This document shows, in pieces, positions 25,668 to 35,211 of a stretch of 64,000 nt of DNA. Source of the stretch: Umboniibacter marinipuniceus (lineage in GTDB: Bacteria > Pseudomonadota > Gammaproteobacteria > Pseudomonadales > DSM-25080); assembly GCF_003688415.1 (NCBI RefSeq), contig NZ_REFJ01000004.1, positions 186,001 to 250,000 of the forward strand. The letters are read 5' to 3'. Below the pieces are notes generated by a model. It searched no databases. It saw only the letters and a list, made by a program, of their open reading frames with translations, and was not told the origin of the DNA. Position 1 is the stretch's first letter. The number at the start of each line of letters is the position of its first letter. Made by a program: the position numbers and the translations under genes.

Positions 25668-26414
25668 TTACTTGGCTTTACCCTGCGCGGCAACTTCTGC
25701 CATCAGCTTAGCAACCTCTTCAGGATCACCAACATACTCACTAGACACTACCTGGAAGTTTTCGTCTAAGGTGTACAACAACGGCATTCCGGTTGGAATA
25801 TTGATGCCCATTATCGCTTCATCGGAATAGTTCTCAAGGTACTTAACCAAGGCACGAAGGCTGTTGCCGTGAGCAACAACTAGTGGCTTCTTCCCGGCTT
25901 TCAAAGCCGGGGCAATGGCATCATGCCAATAGGGTAAAACTCGATCGATAGTGCACTTTAGGCTTTCCGCATTCGGTAATGCGCGAGCGTCAAGGCCTGC
26001 ATAGCGAGGATCATTACATGGGTGCTCAGGGTCATCTACTGACATTGCTGGAGGTGGGGTATCAAAACTACGACGCCAGATCAGTACCTGCTCTTCGCCA
26101 TGCTTTGCCGCCGTTTCAGATTTATCAAGTCCCTGGAGACCGCCGTAATGACGTTCATTAAGACGATAATTACGCTGAACTGGAAGCCAGCTTAGGTCCA
26201 TCTCTTCAAGGATATTGTTCGAAGTGATAATTGCACGGCGCAACACGGAAGTAAAAACCGTATCGAACTCGATACCCTTTGCCTTTAGCATCTGGCCCGC
26301 TTTCTTAGCTTCGTCCAATCCGCGCTCTGATAGCGGGACATCTTTCCAGCCAGTAAAACGATTTTCTTTATTCCAAGTACTTTGACCGTGACGAACCAAA
26401 ACCAACTGATACAT
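25668..26414 (-). CDS. gpmA: 2,3-bisphosphoglycerate-dependent phosphoglycerate mutase
   Basis: Glycolytic and gluconeogenic enzyme interconverting 3- and 2-phosphoglycerate. The phospho-acceptor His is in [12 protein letters not shown] (residue 8 from the chosen start), the second catalytic His in [11 protein letters not shown], with [16 protein letters not shown] and [14 protein letters not shown] as signatures. The ATG at 26414 (248 aa, GGGAGC ribosome-binding site 7 bases upstream) is preferred to an ATG six codons earlier because it matches the family N-terminus. It is a single gene ending in a shared terminator. Confidence 0.96.
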   Translation of the reverse strand: MYQLVLVRHGQSTWNKENRFTGWKDVPLSERGLDEAKKAGQMLKAKGIEFDTVFTSVLRRAIITSNNILEEMDLSWLPVQRNYRLNERHYGGLQGLDKSETAAKHGEEQVLIWRRSFDTPPPAMSVDDPEHPCNDPRYAGLDARALPNAESLKCTIDRVLPYWHDAIAPALKAGKKPLVVAHGNSLRALVKYLENYSDEAIMGINIPTGMPLLYTLDENFQVVSSEYVGDPEEVAKLMAEVAAQGKAK

Positions 26415-26517
26415 GTAACTGCTCCCGTGCATGTTGAGATGCGCCGCAGTATAGCGTGACTTACAACGATATACGACCTTGGCGTGACTGAATTATAGGC
26501 ATAGTGACTATATCTCG

Positions 26518-26569
26518 TGACAATATGGGTAACTAAATTCGCATGACAATATCAGCAACTAAATTTCGC
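26518..26569. repeat. Tandem 26-bp direct repeat upstream of gpmA
   Basis: Two adjacent copies of TGACAATAT...AACTAAATT...CGC (26518-26542 and 26544-26569) differ at only a few positions. They lie about 105-155 bases upstream of the gpmA start, between it and the unknown membrane-protein gene. Possible operator pair; not matched to a known regulator. Confidence 0.5.
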
Positions 26570-26585
26570 TAAACACAGCCCCAGT

Positions 26586-27239
26586 TTACGATAAGCTCGG
26601 TCGCACCCGCTTGCTAGCCTCACGTACTACGTTGGTGATGCGACCTGCTTCGATGTCCAACCGCATGCCGCCACCCGGCGGAAAACTATCACCGCCTAAC
26701 TGCTTAATGAACTGCTGCACCGCTTCGTCATCGCGGACTCGCTCTGAAGACCAGCTACCAGCGTTAACGCACAACAGTGCAACATCTTCAGCGCTAGCCA
26801 CTGCGCGCCATATTGGCCAATCATAGGCATTAGACGGGCCGTGTAAGATCCAAACCTGTCGATAGCCTTGCAGAAATTCCGGTAACGCTAACGTTTTGTT
26901 CAGCGGGCCGTTAAACTGCACACTCTGCACCCACTTAACAAAGAGTACATAGCCCAATATGGCAACAATACTGGGTACAGTTCCCGTATAGGTCTCATCC
27001 GTGGTTAGGAGTACTCCCATGTACAAGAGCCCCAGCACAAGCATCGCAATGGGTGATTTCTCAGTTAGAATAGGGGCTGTGGCGAAGCGCCTTGCCCATT
27101 GTAATTGGCATTCAGGCACCAGAAAAATTAGCAATACGAGCACGGCATTTATCGTGATACCATCGGAGAGATTGGTAAGTTGCCAGATCACCGCTATCAG
27201 TAATAACAGTCTAAAAATGATTCCATAGGCAATTTTCAT
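26586..27239 (-). CDS. Unknown inner-membrane protein
   Basis: Not recognised. The first half has four hydrophobic segments (about 5-20, 29-42, 64-79, 88-104). The remainder (about 110-217) is soluble, with HGPSNAYDWPIWRAVASAEDVALLCVNAG, an acidic helix and a FPPGGGMRLDIEAGR segment, ending in a basic tail. There is no known catalytic motif. It starts 36 bases from the divergent response-regulator gene, so both probably share a control region and might act together. A small cytoplasmic domain tied to four spans could be a sensor or a transport accessory; this is speculation. Confidence 0.75.
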   Translation of the reverse strand: MKIAYGIIFRLLLLIAVIWQLTNLSDGITINAVLVLLIFLVPECQLQWARRFATAPILTEKSPIAMLVLGLLYMGVLLTTDETYTGTVPSIVAILGYVLFVKWVQSVQFNGPLNKTLALPEFLQGYRQVWILHGPSNAYDWPIWRAVASAEDVALLCVNAGSWSSERVRDDEAVQQFIKQLGGDSFPPGGGMRLDIEAGRITNVVREASKRVRPSLS

Positions 27240-27275
27240 CGCAGCCTCTTAATTGGTCATTCAGGGAGATTCATT

Positions 27276-27968
27276 ATGGCTAAGACCATCGCCATCGTCG
27301 AGGACGAACCAACGCTTGCCAGCAATTATCGCGATTTATTTGAACAGGATGGCTTCAAAGTTGTTCACTATCCTAATCGCCAAACCGCCGAAGCGGGGAT
27401 TCTAGATGAATTGCCGAATCTAATTATGCTGGATGTTGGCCTAGACGACGAACGCGATGGAGGCTTTCAACTGCTGCGAAAATTACGCGATAGCGCTCCA
27501 ACAATCCCCATCATTTTTCTTACTCACCGAGATAGCGACTTCGACAAAGTAGCCGGTCTTCATTTGGGTGCCGATGATTACTTAACCAAAGACATTGGTC
27601 TTGAACATCTCAGAGTAAGAGTTAGAAACCTTATCCAACGTTTCGAAATTCTTGCTCAGGGTCAGTCCGATACTAGCGATGAGATTACGGTTGGCAGTTT
27701 ACGAATCAACGATAAAAGCCTTCAGGTTTGGTGGCAAGACCAGCTTGTTGACTTAAAAGTGCCCGAATTTTATTTAGTGAAGGCACTTGCGGAAAGACCT
27801 GGACACGTTAAGTCAAAAGACGCCCTGATGTATGCGGCTAATATGACCGTTGATGACGCAACCATCACCTCTTACATTAAACGCATTCGCGGTAAGTTTG
27901 AGCTACTTGATTCAGACTTCAGCGCTATCGAGACAATCTATGCACAGGGCTATCGCTGGCGCAGCTGA
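27276..27968 (+). CDS. OmpR-type response regulator resembling sortase-system regulator PdsR
   Basis: DNA-binding response regulator. The receiver domain (1-120) has acidic residues Glu9-Asp10, phospho-acceptor Asp53 in LIMLDVGL, and Lys in LTKDIG; the winged-helix effector domain spans about 130-230 (DDATITSYIKRIRGKFE recognition-helix region). The segment IIFLTHRDSDFDKVAGLHLGADDYLTKDIGLEHL closely recalls the family annotated as the proteobacterial dedicated sortase system response regulator. No histidine kinase, sortase or target protein is adjacent, so it is an orphan here. Family assignment is from memory of the motif; general RR identity is certain. Confidence 0.85.
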   Translation: MAKTIAIVEDEPTLASNYRDLFEQDGFKVVHYPNRQTAEAGILDELPNLIMLDVGLDDERDGGFQLLRKLRDSAPTIPIIFLTHRDSDFDKVAGLHLGADDYLTKDIGLEHLRVRVRNLIQRFEILAQGQSDTSDEITVGSLRINDKSLQVWWQDQLVDLKVPEFYLVKALAERPGHVKSKDALMYAANMTVDDATITSYIKRIRGKFELLDSDFSAIETIYAQGYRWRS

Positions 27969-27991
27969 GGATGTCTACGCCAACGATTAGT

Positions 27992-29071
27992 TTAGGAGGT
28001 CAAATTCTCCAAACTACTTTCAATCGCCGACAACAACAGAGTGTTATCGGAAATACTAGAAACCGTGATACGGACACAATGTTTGAACAGCGGGTGAGTG
28101 CCACAGAGGTTTTTAATCAGCACCCCGCGCGCCTTCAGCTCATTACAAAGTAAAGCGCCCTCGTGAGCTGTTCGCACCACTAAAAAGTTGGCCTGTGACG
28201 GGAAAACCTCAAGACCAAGTTCAACGAGTGAATCACTTAACTCCTGGCGATTTTCGGCAAGCTGCCCTGCTTCAAGACCTAAAGGTTCCCAGGCATCGGC
28301 TACAAACTCAGCCGTTGCTTGAGTGAGCACATTGATATTGTAGGGCATGCGGACTTTATTGAACTCATCCAACCACGCTTGCTTAGCAATAAGCATTCCC
28401 AAACGGATTCCTGCAAAGCCCTGCTTTGATAACGTTCGCACAATGACGACGTTATCGTAACGGCGAATCCACTCAAGGTGATGGCGGTCACTGTAGGCAT
28501 AATAAGCCTCATCAATAACAACGAGTCCCTCTGCACACTCAACAATAGCCTGAAGATCTTCTACGGCCCAGTTGTTAGCCGTTGGGTTATTAGGCTGCGC
28601 CAAGAAAATAAGCGCCGGTTGATGGGTGTTTATCTGCTCCAACATTGCCGGCATATTCAAAGAAAAATCAGCGTTCAGATCCACACCAACAAATTCAATA
28701 CGATTCCAAAGGCACAGCGTCTCATACATCACAAATGATGGCGACGGTGCCAGCACCTTAGTGCCATCGGCGGCAACGGCTTGGATGAGTATCTGCAACA
28801 ACTCATCGGAGCCATTACCAAACAAAATCCCCTCATCCTCGGCCAAAGCAAAAACCTCGGCGAATCGCTTCGCTGCCTTGCCCGCTGTTGGGTCTGGGTA
28901 GCGATTTAATGAAGTACTCGAGATGGCTTGCAGCCATTGCTGCAACAATTCGCCGCTCAGTTTGAATGGGCTCTCCATGGCGTCAAGCTTCAGCAAACCC
29001 TGGCTACTCTGTACATGATAAGCAGATTGCGCCAACAATTCCGGGCGGATAACTCGTTTTATTCGCGACAC
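27992..29071 (-). CDS. hisC: Histidinol-phosphate aminotransferase
   Basis: PLP-dependent aminotransferase of histidine synthesis, imidazole-acetol phosphate to histidinol phosphate. The fold-type I pattern is clear: NGSDELLQILIQA, AQPNNPTANNW, VVIDEAYYAYSD and the PLP lysine in RTLSKQGFAGIRLGM. Length 359 aa is normal. It is the last gene of the mlaC-ibaG-murA-hisG-hisD-hisC run, 3 bases after hisD, and is convergent with the response regulator at a 23-base spacing with no obvious terminator. Confidence 0.95.
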   Translation of the reverse strand: MSRIKRVIRPELLAQSAYHVQSSQGLLKLDAMESPFKLSGELLQQWLQAISSTSLNRYPDPTAGKAAKRFAEVFALAEDEGILFGNGSDELLQILIQAVAADGTKVLAPSPSFVMYETLCLWNRIEFVGVDLNADFSLNMPAMLEQINTHQPALIFLAQPNNPTANNWAVEDLQAIVECAEGLVVIDEAYYAYSDRHHLEWIRRYDNVVIVRTLSKQGFAGIRLGMLIAKQAWLDEFNKVRMPYNINVLTQATAEFVADAWEPLGLEAGQLAENRQELSDSLVELGLEVFPSQANFLVVRTAHEGALLCNELKARGVLIKNLCGTHPLFKHCVRITVSSISDNTLLLSAIESSLENLTS

Positions 29072-29074
29072 GAC

Positions 29075-30379
29075 TTAACCCTCTTTTCTCAGTCGCGCGG
29101 AGAGCGCGTGAGCGGAAAGCGATTCGTGGTCGGCCAGTAAGCCGGCACAATCCGCTAAAATCTTAGCGCCATCGGCACTCACATTAATCACAGAACTTCG
29201 CTTCTGAAAGTCATAAACTCCCAGCGGTGACGAAAAGCGTGCCGTACCCGATGTTGGCAGGACGTGATTAGGTCCTGCGCAGTAATCTCCGAAAGCTTCA
29301 GGCGTATAGCCGCCAACAAAAATCGCTCCAGCATGACGGATTTTCGACACCCATTGATCGGCGTTTTTAAAGGCGAGTTCTAAATGTTCGGCCGCTATTT
29401 GATTCGCCAACTCCACGGCTTCGTTGAGTGAGGCTACCTGAATCAAAGCTCCACGCCCTTCAATTGAGGCGCGAATAATAGCTTGGCGAGGCATGGTATC
29501 AATGAGCTCATTCAACGCCTGTTGGACCGCCGATAACACTTCGGGGTTCGGGCTGATAAGTATGGATTGCGCCAATTCATCGTGCTCAGCTTGAGCGAAA
29601 AGATCGGCCGCTAACCACTGCGGAGAAACCGTCTCATCAGCAATGATTAAAATTTCCGAAGGCCCTGCAATCATATCCAAACCAACACGGCCGAATACCT
29701 GACGTTTGGCAGCGGCAACAAAGCGGTTTCCTGGGCCAACAATTTTATCAACCTTCGGAACCGTAGCGGTGCCATAACAAAGTGCCGCCACGGCCTGCGC
29801 ACCACCAATGGCAAAGAAGCGGCTCACTCCGGCTAGTGCAGCGGCAGCCATCACCAGCGGATTTAGCTCACCGCTAGGTGTTGGACTCACCATGATGATT
29901 TCGTCCACCCCGGCAACCTGGGCCGGCAAGGCATTCATAAGCACCGATGAGGGGTAGGAAGCCTTGCCTCCCGGAACGTAGATACCCACGCGCTCCAGCG
30001 GCGTTACTTGCTGTCCAAGTGAGCTGCCATAGTCGTCGGTGATGGTCCAACTCTCTGCAAGTTGATGACCATGATAAGTACGAATTCGCTCAGCCGCCAA
30101 CTCAAGCGCCGCGCGAACCTGATCATCCAAATTAGCGAGTGCGTCGTGGCAGACAGCCATAGGGATCTCGAAACTACTGGCATCAGTAAAATCGGTATTG
30201 TCGAATTGATTACTCAAGGCAATCAGCGCCTCATCCCCGTCTCTTCGAACCGAACTAATAATATTTCGCACCGCGAGGTCTAACTGATCGTCATTCGTGG
30301 CTTCCCACGCTAAAAGATCAGCCAGTTGAGCTTGAAAGTTGTCCTGAGCACTATCTAGTTGCTTGATCTTCATGTTCAC
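29075..30379 (-). CDS. hisD: Histidinol dehydrogenase
   Basis: NAD- and zinc-dependent enzyme that oxidises histidinol to histidine in two steps. Family segments are present in order: [81 protein letters not shown] (zinc-binding Gln/His region) and the C-terminal [21 protein letters not shown]. Length 434 aa is standard. It overlaps hisG by 4 bases, showing translational coupling. Confidence 0.96.
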   Translation of the reverse strand: MNMKIKQLDSAQDNFQAQLADLLAWEATNDDQLDLAVRNIISSVRRDGDEALIALSNQFDNTDFTDASSFEIPMAVCHDALANLDDQVRAALELAAERIRTYHGHQLAESWTITDDYGSSLGQQVTPLERVGIYVPGGKASYPSSVLMNALPAQVAGVDEIIMVSPTPSGELNPLVMAAAALAGVSRFFAIGGAQAVAALCYGTATVPKVDKIVGPGNRFVAAAKRQVFGRVGLDMIAGPSEILIIADETVSPQWLAADLFAQAEHDELAQSILISPNPEVLSAVQQALNELIDTMPRQAIIRASIEGRGALIQVASLNEAVELANQIAAEHLELAFKNADQWVSKIRHAGAIFVGGYTPEAFGDYCAGPNHVLPTSGTARFSSPLGVYDFQKRSSVINVSADGAKILADCAGLLADHESLSAHALSARLRKEG

Positions 30380-31005
30380 TGAGTAATAGCCTCGCGCAAT
30401 GCATCGATAATGGCAGTAACGGCTCTATGCTTCGTTTTCATCGAGGCACGATTAACAATCACTCGGGAACTGACATGGCAAATAAACTCGCGGGGTTCTA
30501 GGCCGTTAGCCTTGAGGGTGTTCCCGGTATCCACGATATCGACAATCTCGTCCGCCAAATCCAAAATTGGCGCCAACTCCATTGCTCCGTAGAGCTTGAT
30601 AAGATCTACCTGGCGGCCCTGCTCAGCGTAGAATTGTTCCGCTACCTTGAGGTATTTTGTAGCCACGCGAATGCGTCCAGTTTGAACTGCCGAACCTTTT
30701 TTTGCCGCCGTCATCAAATCGCAAGTCGCAATCCCTAAATCAAGCGGTTCATAGAAATCACTATTGTCGATTTCTAATAAAATATCTTTACCCGAGATAC
30801 CGATATCGGCACTACCAAAGCGGACATAGGTTGGTACGTCAACACCGCGAAGTATCAATAATTGGATATCAGGGCGGTTGGTAGCAAAGACTAACTTTCT
30901 ACTGGTGTAAATATCTTCGATAGGCTCAATGCCAGCTTTGGCAAGAAGAGGTAGCGTTTCTTTAAGAATCCGGCCTTTGGTCAAGGCAATTGTAATGGTG
31001 CTCAT
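30376..31005 (-). CDS. hisG: ATP phosphoribosyltransferase, short form
   Basis: First enzyme of histidine synthesis, joining PRPP and ATP. The 209-residue product has the N-terminal [27 protein letters not shown] and the PRPP loop [17 protein letters not shown], but lacks the ~80-residue C-terminal regulatory domain of long HisG. Short HisG enzymes form an octamer with HisZ, a HisRS-like regulatory subunit; hisZ is not in this window and must be elsewhere. It follows murA by 27 bases, the order also known from pseudomonads. Confidence 0.94.
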   Translation of the reverse strand: MSTITIALTKGRILKETLPLLAKAGIEPIEDIYTSRKLVFATNRPDIQLLILRGVDVPTYVRFGSADIGISGKDILLEIDNSDFYEPLDLGIATCDLMTAAKKGSAVQTGRIRVATKYLKVAEQFYAEQGRQVDLIKLYGAMELAPILDLADEIVDIVDTGNTLKANGLEPREFICHVSSRVIVNRASMKTKHRAVTAIIDALREAITQ

Positions 31006-31032
31006 TTATCCCCCAGTAATGAACGCATCAAA

Positions 31033-32292
31033 TTATTTGATGCGTTCTACGCGTGCTCCGAGCTGAGCAAATTTTGTTTCAATCGATTCATAACCACGGT
31101 CGATGTGATAAATACGATCGATTAAGGTTTCGCCGCTGGCTAATAAACCTGCGATGACTAAACTCGCCGACGCTCGCAAGTCCGTAGCCATCACTGGCGC
31201 TGCACTCAGTGATTCAACCCCAGTGACCTTAGCGGTATTTGACTCGAGCAGAATTTGAGCGCCCATTCGATTCATTTCTTGCGCTGCTACGAGGCGGTTT
31301 TCAAAGATAGTTTCAACTACCTCTGCAGTACCTTCCGCCACCGCATTCATCGCCAAAAATTGCGACTGCATATCGGTGGGAAACTCTGGATGAGGCGCGG
31401 TGACGAAGCTTACCGCCTTCGGCCGCTTGTTGTTCATAGTCAGATGGATGGTGGTGCCGTCTATCTGGATATCTGCCCCAGCTTCGCGCAGCTTGAATAA
31501 CACGACATCCATGGTTTCAGGTGCTGCATCTAGCAAGGTAATACTGCCACGTGTTGCGGCCGCAGCCACGAGAAAGGTTCCCGCCTCGATACGATCAGCA
31601 ACAACTCGATATTCACAGCCATGCAGCGCCTCAACGCCATCGATAACGAGCGTTTCGGTACCAATGCCACTCACCTGAGCACCCATCGCATTTAAGAAAT
31701 GGCACAGGTCGACGACTTCAGGTTCTCGTGCAGCATTACGAAGAATGGTTCGACCGTTAGCCAGCGTAGCAGCCATTACCAGATTTTCCGTGGCGCCAAC
31801 GGACACCACATCAAAATGAATATCCGCACCCTTCAAGCCCTGGGCGGGCGCCTCGGCAACAATATAGCCATCTCGGATATCAATCTTTGCACCCATAGCT
31901 TCGAATCCCTTAAGATGCAGATCTACAGGTCTGCTGCCGATTGCGCAGCCACCCGGGAAGGAAACTTCGGCCTTACCAAGACGCGCAAGCAGCGGCCCTA
32001 ACACCAGAATGCTTGCTCGCATGGTTTTTACCAGCTCATAGGGCGCGACTATTTTATCGACTGCTGTGGCATCCACTTTGGCGACATTCCCGTCCAACTC
32101 CACCCGAGCACCTAGGCACTCTATGAGCTTAGCAAGGGTTCGGATGTCATTTAACTGAGGAACGTTGCTTAAGGTCAGCGCGCCATTGGGCAGCAGTGCC
32201 GCAGCCATGATGGGCAACGCCGCATTTTTAGCTCCCGATACCGCTACTGTTCCCGCAATCTTTGTTGGTCCATAAACCTTAAACTTATCCAT
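31033..32292 (-). CDS. murA: UDP-N-acetylglucosamine 1-carboxyvinyltransferase
   Basis: First committed step of peptidoglycan synthesis: transfers enolpyruvate from PEP to UDP-GlcNAc, in the cytoplasm. The catalytic Cys116 is in [15 protein letters not shown], so the fosfomycin target residue is present. [16 protein letters not shown] and the C-terminal [16 protein letters not shown] are diagnostic. Length 419 aa equals E. coli MurA. It begins 3 bases after ibaG and leads into hisG. Confidence 0.97.
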   Translation of the reverse strand: MDKFKVYGPTKIAGTVAVSGAKNAALPIMAAALLPNGALTLSNVPQLNDIRTLAKLIECLGARVELDGNVAKVDATAVDKIVAPYELVKTMRASILVLGPLLARLGKAEVSFPGGCAIGSRPVDLHLKGFEAMGAKIDIRDGYIVAEAPAQGLKGADIHFDVVSVGATENLVMAATLANGRTILRNAAREPEVVDLCHFLNAMGAQVSGIGTETLVIDGVEALHGCEYRVVADRIEAGTFLVAAAATRGSITLLDAAPETMDVVLFKLREAGADIQIDGTTIHLTMNNKRPKAVSFVTAPHPEFPTDMQSQFLAMNAVAEGTAEVVETIFENRLVAAQEMNRMGAQILLESNTAKVTGVESLSAAPVMATDLRASASLVIAGLLASGETLIDRIYHIDRGYESIETKFAQLGARVERIK

Positions 32293-32295
32293 AGT

Positions 32296-32538
32296 TCAGC
32301 CTTGTTTTGCAGCCCATTGTGCTGGTGTCAGCGCTTGAATATGCAGTGCATGAAGCGCACCGGAAGCAATGTGTTCATTCAAGCAAGCGTATACACTCTG
32401 CTGCTTTTTAACTGGTGTCATACCCGCAAAGCTCTCACTTACCACGCGAATTGAGTAATGACTGCCGTCACGACCTACGTCGACCTGCGCTTCAGGAAAA
32501 GCCGCCACGACGATTTCTTTAACTTGTTCTGCTTCCAT
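32296..32538 (-). CDS. ibaG: BolA family protein IbaG
   Basis: Small BolA-type protein (80 aa) thought to work with monothiol glutaredoxins in Fe-S or iron handling and acid stress. It has the class II KH-like fold pattern with DGSHYSIRVVSESFAGMTPVKKQQSVYACL and the conserved His in ALHALHIQALTP. The position directly before murA is the conserved gammaproteobacterial location. It lies 23 bases after mlaC; the mlaB gene usually found between them is absent. Confidence 0.92.
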   Translation of the reverse strand: MEAEQVKEIVVAAFPEAQVDVGRDGSHYSIRVVSESFAGMTPVKKQQSVYACLNEHIASGALHALHIQALTPAQWAAKQG

Positions 32539-32561
32539 AATATCCTCTGGTCTGGATAGGC

Positions 32562-33152
32562 TTATTGCCCCCAGTTATCGATTACCGCGTCAACGGAGTT
32601 GAACTCCGTCATCATTCGCGAAAATTGTTGATTGTAGGTCTGCCCTAAATTCACACCATTAACACGTAAATTCAACATGACCCAACGGCCGTCTGAACGC
32701 TGCCCCATAGTGTAGATAACGTTTAAACCGCCAGCGATCCCCTCGACAGTTTGTCGAACAGGCACTCTTCGCTCGCCAGCATAGCGCTCTTCTACCGGTA
32801 AGGTGGTGACGCGCTCGCCGTTATAGGCTAAAAAGCTTTTTGCATAGGTAGAAATCATGACCGACCTGAAACGACTTCCAAAGCGGGTGATCTGCTCGGG
32901 CGAGGCACCCTGACGATAACGCCCCATGATTTGGGCGGCAATCCAATCGAAGTCTGCGTAATAGGTCATTAATTGGTCTAGACGCGGCATAAAGCCATCT
33001 AGATCATTACCATTCTCCTTAGCTTCCATGACCACCTCAATGACGTCGTTAGTCATTTTGGCTACCGCTTCATCTGCCGACAGTTCTTCTGCCACTACGG
33101 TGTTAACCAACAGTGCACACAGTGCTAGTAATACAATTTGCAAACGCTTCAT
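32562..33152 (-). CDS. mlaC: MlaC periplasmic phospholipid-binding protein
   Basis: Shuttles phospholipids between the outer-membrane MlaA complex and the inner-membrane MlaFEDB transporter. Signal peptide at 1-21 (cut near VVAEE), then the Tol_Tol_Ttg2 fold: VMEAKENGNDLDGFMPRLDQLM, FDWIAAQIMGRYRQGASPEQ and the C-terminal DGRWVMLNLRVNGVNLGQTYNQQFSRMM, all typical. Length 196 aa is normal. The genes mlaF, mlaE and mlaD that usually precede it, and mlaB that usually follows, are missing; upstream is directly the divergent yrbG. Confidence 0.9.
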   Translation of the reverse strand: MKRLQIVLLALCALLVNTVVAEELSADEAVAKMTNDVIEVVMEAKENGNDLDGFMPRLDQLMTYYADFDWIAAQIMGRYRQGASPEQITRFGSRFRSVMISTYAKSFLAYNGERVTTLPVEERYAGERRVPVRQTVEGIAGGLNVIYTMGQRSDGRWVMLNLRVNGVNLGQTYNQQFSRMMTEFNSVDAVIDNWGQ

Positions 33153-33298
33153 AACTCAAGCTTCCTATCTCTGCTGATGCCATTCTACCGCTACTAGGGG
33201 TAAGTTCCAATGAAAGGGCACCGAATTCTACTGACATTAACTCGTTCTGAGTTTAAAATTACAAGTTCATCTAATCATACGTTGTAGTACCTGCTTTT

Positions 33299-34240
33299 AT
33301 GTCAACAGAAATCATCTATCAAACACTTGCCATCCTACTCGGTTTTGCCGGACTCATTTGGAGTGCAGACCGATTCGTAGCAAGCTCCGCTTCTATTGCC
33401 AAAAACCTAGGTATGTCAACCATGACCATTGGTTTAACCATTGTCTCCTTGGGCACGTCTGCGCCTGAGGTACTGGTCGCGCTAAGCGCGAGCCTGAGTG
33501 ACTCTGGAAGCCTCGCAATGGGTAATGCTTTAGGATCAAACGTGGCCAACATTGCGCTGGTGTTGGCCATTACCGCTATTGTTGCCCCCATTCCCATTGC
33601 GAAACAGTTATTCAAGATGGAAGCACCCTTTCTGGTGGGCGTTACCGCGCTCCTTGGGTTATTCATCTTTAACGGCGAGCTTAGCCGACTCGAGGGATTG
33701 ATTCTCCTGTTACTTATACCTGTTTTTCTCTGGCTGGTATCGCGAACTCAAACCGGGGTAGAACAAGAAGAAATTGAACGCAGCGAAGGGTTCAAGACGT
33801 TTGCCTGGTTTATCGTTAGTCTGGCCATTCTGATTGGCAGCGCCAATACACTGGTTTGGGGCGCTAAGGGCGTCGCGCTCACGCTGGGAGTCAGCGAGCT
33901 CCTTATTGGCTTGACGATTGTGGCGGTAGGGACCAGCCTCCCCGAACTTGCGGCGTCAGTCGCCAGTGCACTGAAAGGTCATCACGACATCGCACTCGGC
34001 AATATTATTGGCTCAAACATTTTTAATATCATCGCCGTAGCGAGCATTCCTGGCGTTGTCGGGCCATTGGCCATTGACCCAGATATTCTGTCACGTGACT
34101 ACTATGTCATGGCTGGCTTAACCGCGTTGCTTGTCATCGCCTGCGCACTCACATTGAAACGCCGCGGCAGTAAGCTAGGCAGAAGCTTTGGCGTGGTTAT
34201 GTTAAGCTCATTCTGTGCCTACTATTACTTTCTTGTTTAA
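33299..34240 (+). CDS. yrbG: Calcium/sodium antiporter YrbG
   Basis: Inner-membrane K+-dependent or independent Na+/Ca2+ exchanger (CaCA family). It has two inverted repeats of about five spans, each with the alpha motif: GLTIVSLGTSAPEVLVALSAS...GNALGSNVANIAL, and GLTIVAVGTSLPELAASVASA...GNIIGSNIFNIIAV, holding the ion-binding acids. Length 313 aa is usual. It is the first gene of the plus-strand LPS/rpoN cluster, 8 bases before kdsD, in its conserved position. Confidence 0.93.
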   Translation: MSTEIIYQTLAILLGFAGLIWSADRFVASSASIAKNLGMSTMTIGLTIVSLGTSAPEVLVALSASLSDSGSLAMGNALGSNVANIALVLAITAIVAPIPIAKQLFKMEAPFLVGVTALLGLFIFNGELSRLEGLILLLLIPVFLWLVSRTQTGVEQEEIERSEGFKTFAWFIVSLAILIGSANTLVWGAKGVALTLGVSELLIGLTIVAVGTSLPELAASVASALKGHHDIALGNIIGSNIFNIIAVASIPGVVGPLAIDPDILSRDYYVMAGLTALLVIACALTLKRRGSKLGRSFGVVMLSSFCAYYYFLV

Positions 34241-34248
34241 GGACGTTT

Positions 34249-35211
34249 ATGACCATTGATCACCTTGCCTCTGCAAAGCGAACCATAGACCTTGAAGCTA
34301 AAGCGGTTAGCGGCCTTCTGAGCCGTCTAAACAATAATTTCTCCACCGCCTGTGACATCGTGATGAACTGCTCCGGCCGAGTCATTGTGACTGGCATGGG
34401 CAAGTCTGGCCATATTGGTAAAAAAGTAGCGGCTACGCTCGCCTCAACGGGCACACCTGCCTTCTTTGTTCATCCCGCCGAAGCGAGCCACGGCGACTTG
34501 GGAATGATGACCGAAGACGATGTTGTCTTAGCGCTCAGTAATAGCGGCACAACTGCTGAAGTCGTTTCGCTACTGCCACTTATCAAGCGCCTTGGTATTA
34601 AGCTTATCAGTGTGACCGGCAACCTCTCTTCAACGCTATCGCTAGCGTCCGATGCACCACTGAATAGTGGCGTTGATACGGAAGCCTGCCCACTCAACCT
34701 GGCGCCAACCTCAAGCACTACGGCACAATTGGTCTTGGGTGACGCGCTAGCCATCGCGCTCCTGGAAGCTCGAGGCTTCAGCGCCGAGGACTTTGCTTTT
34801 TCTCATCCTGGCGGAGCACTGGGGCGAAAGCTTTTATTAAAAGTCAGCGATGTCATGCATGGTGACGACGACCTACCCGTCTGTTCACCCTCTACCTCCG
34901 TCCGCGATGCACTCTTTGAGATTACCAGCAAAGGCCTTGGTATGACCTTAGTGCTAGACAACGGGACGCTCAAAGGTATTTTCACCGATGGAGACCTCCG
35001 CCGCGCGATGGATCACTATGATCGCGTCATGCCGGTAGCGCTGTCGGAAGTCATGTCAACCGAATGCAAAACGGTTGGCCCGAACATGCTCGCGGCCGAG
35101 GCACTCGCACTCATGGAAGACTGGCAAATTACTAGCTTGGTGGTCACCGATAATAATGAAGTGGTGGGAGTGGTTCATCTGCATAATCTTCTCAAAGCAG
35201 GAGTCGCCTAA
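34249..35211 (+). CDS. kdsD: Arabinose-5-phosphate isomerase
   Basis: Makes D-arabinose 5-phosphate from ribulose 5-phosphate for Kdo synthesis. The SIS domain (about 30-180) has GMGKSGHIGKKVAATLASTGTPAFFVHPAEASHGDLGM with the catalytic His/Lys/Glu set, followed by two CBS domains (about 205-320). Length 320 aa is standard. An AAGGA ribosome-binding site precedes the ATG. Its stop overlaps the kdsC start as TAATG. Confidence 0.95.
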   Translation: MTIDHLASAKRTIDLEAKAVSGLLSRLNNNFSTACDIVMNCSGRVIVTGMGKSGHIGKKVAATLASTGTPAFFVHPAEASHGDLGMMTEDDVVLALSNSGTTAEVVSLLPLIKRLGIKLISVTGNLSSTLSLASDAPLNSGVDTEACPLNLAPTSSTTAQLVLGDALAIALLEARGFSAEDFAFSHPGGALGRKLLLKVSDVMHGDDDLPVCSPSTSVRDALFEITSKGLGMTLVLDNGTLKGIFTDGDLRRAMDHYDRVMPVALSEVMSTECKTVGPNMLAAEALALMEDWQITSLVVTDNNEVVGVVHLHNLLKAGVA

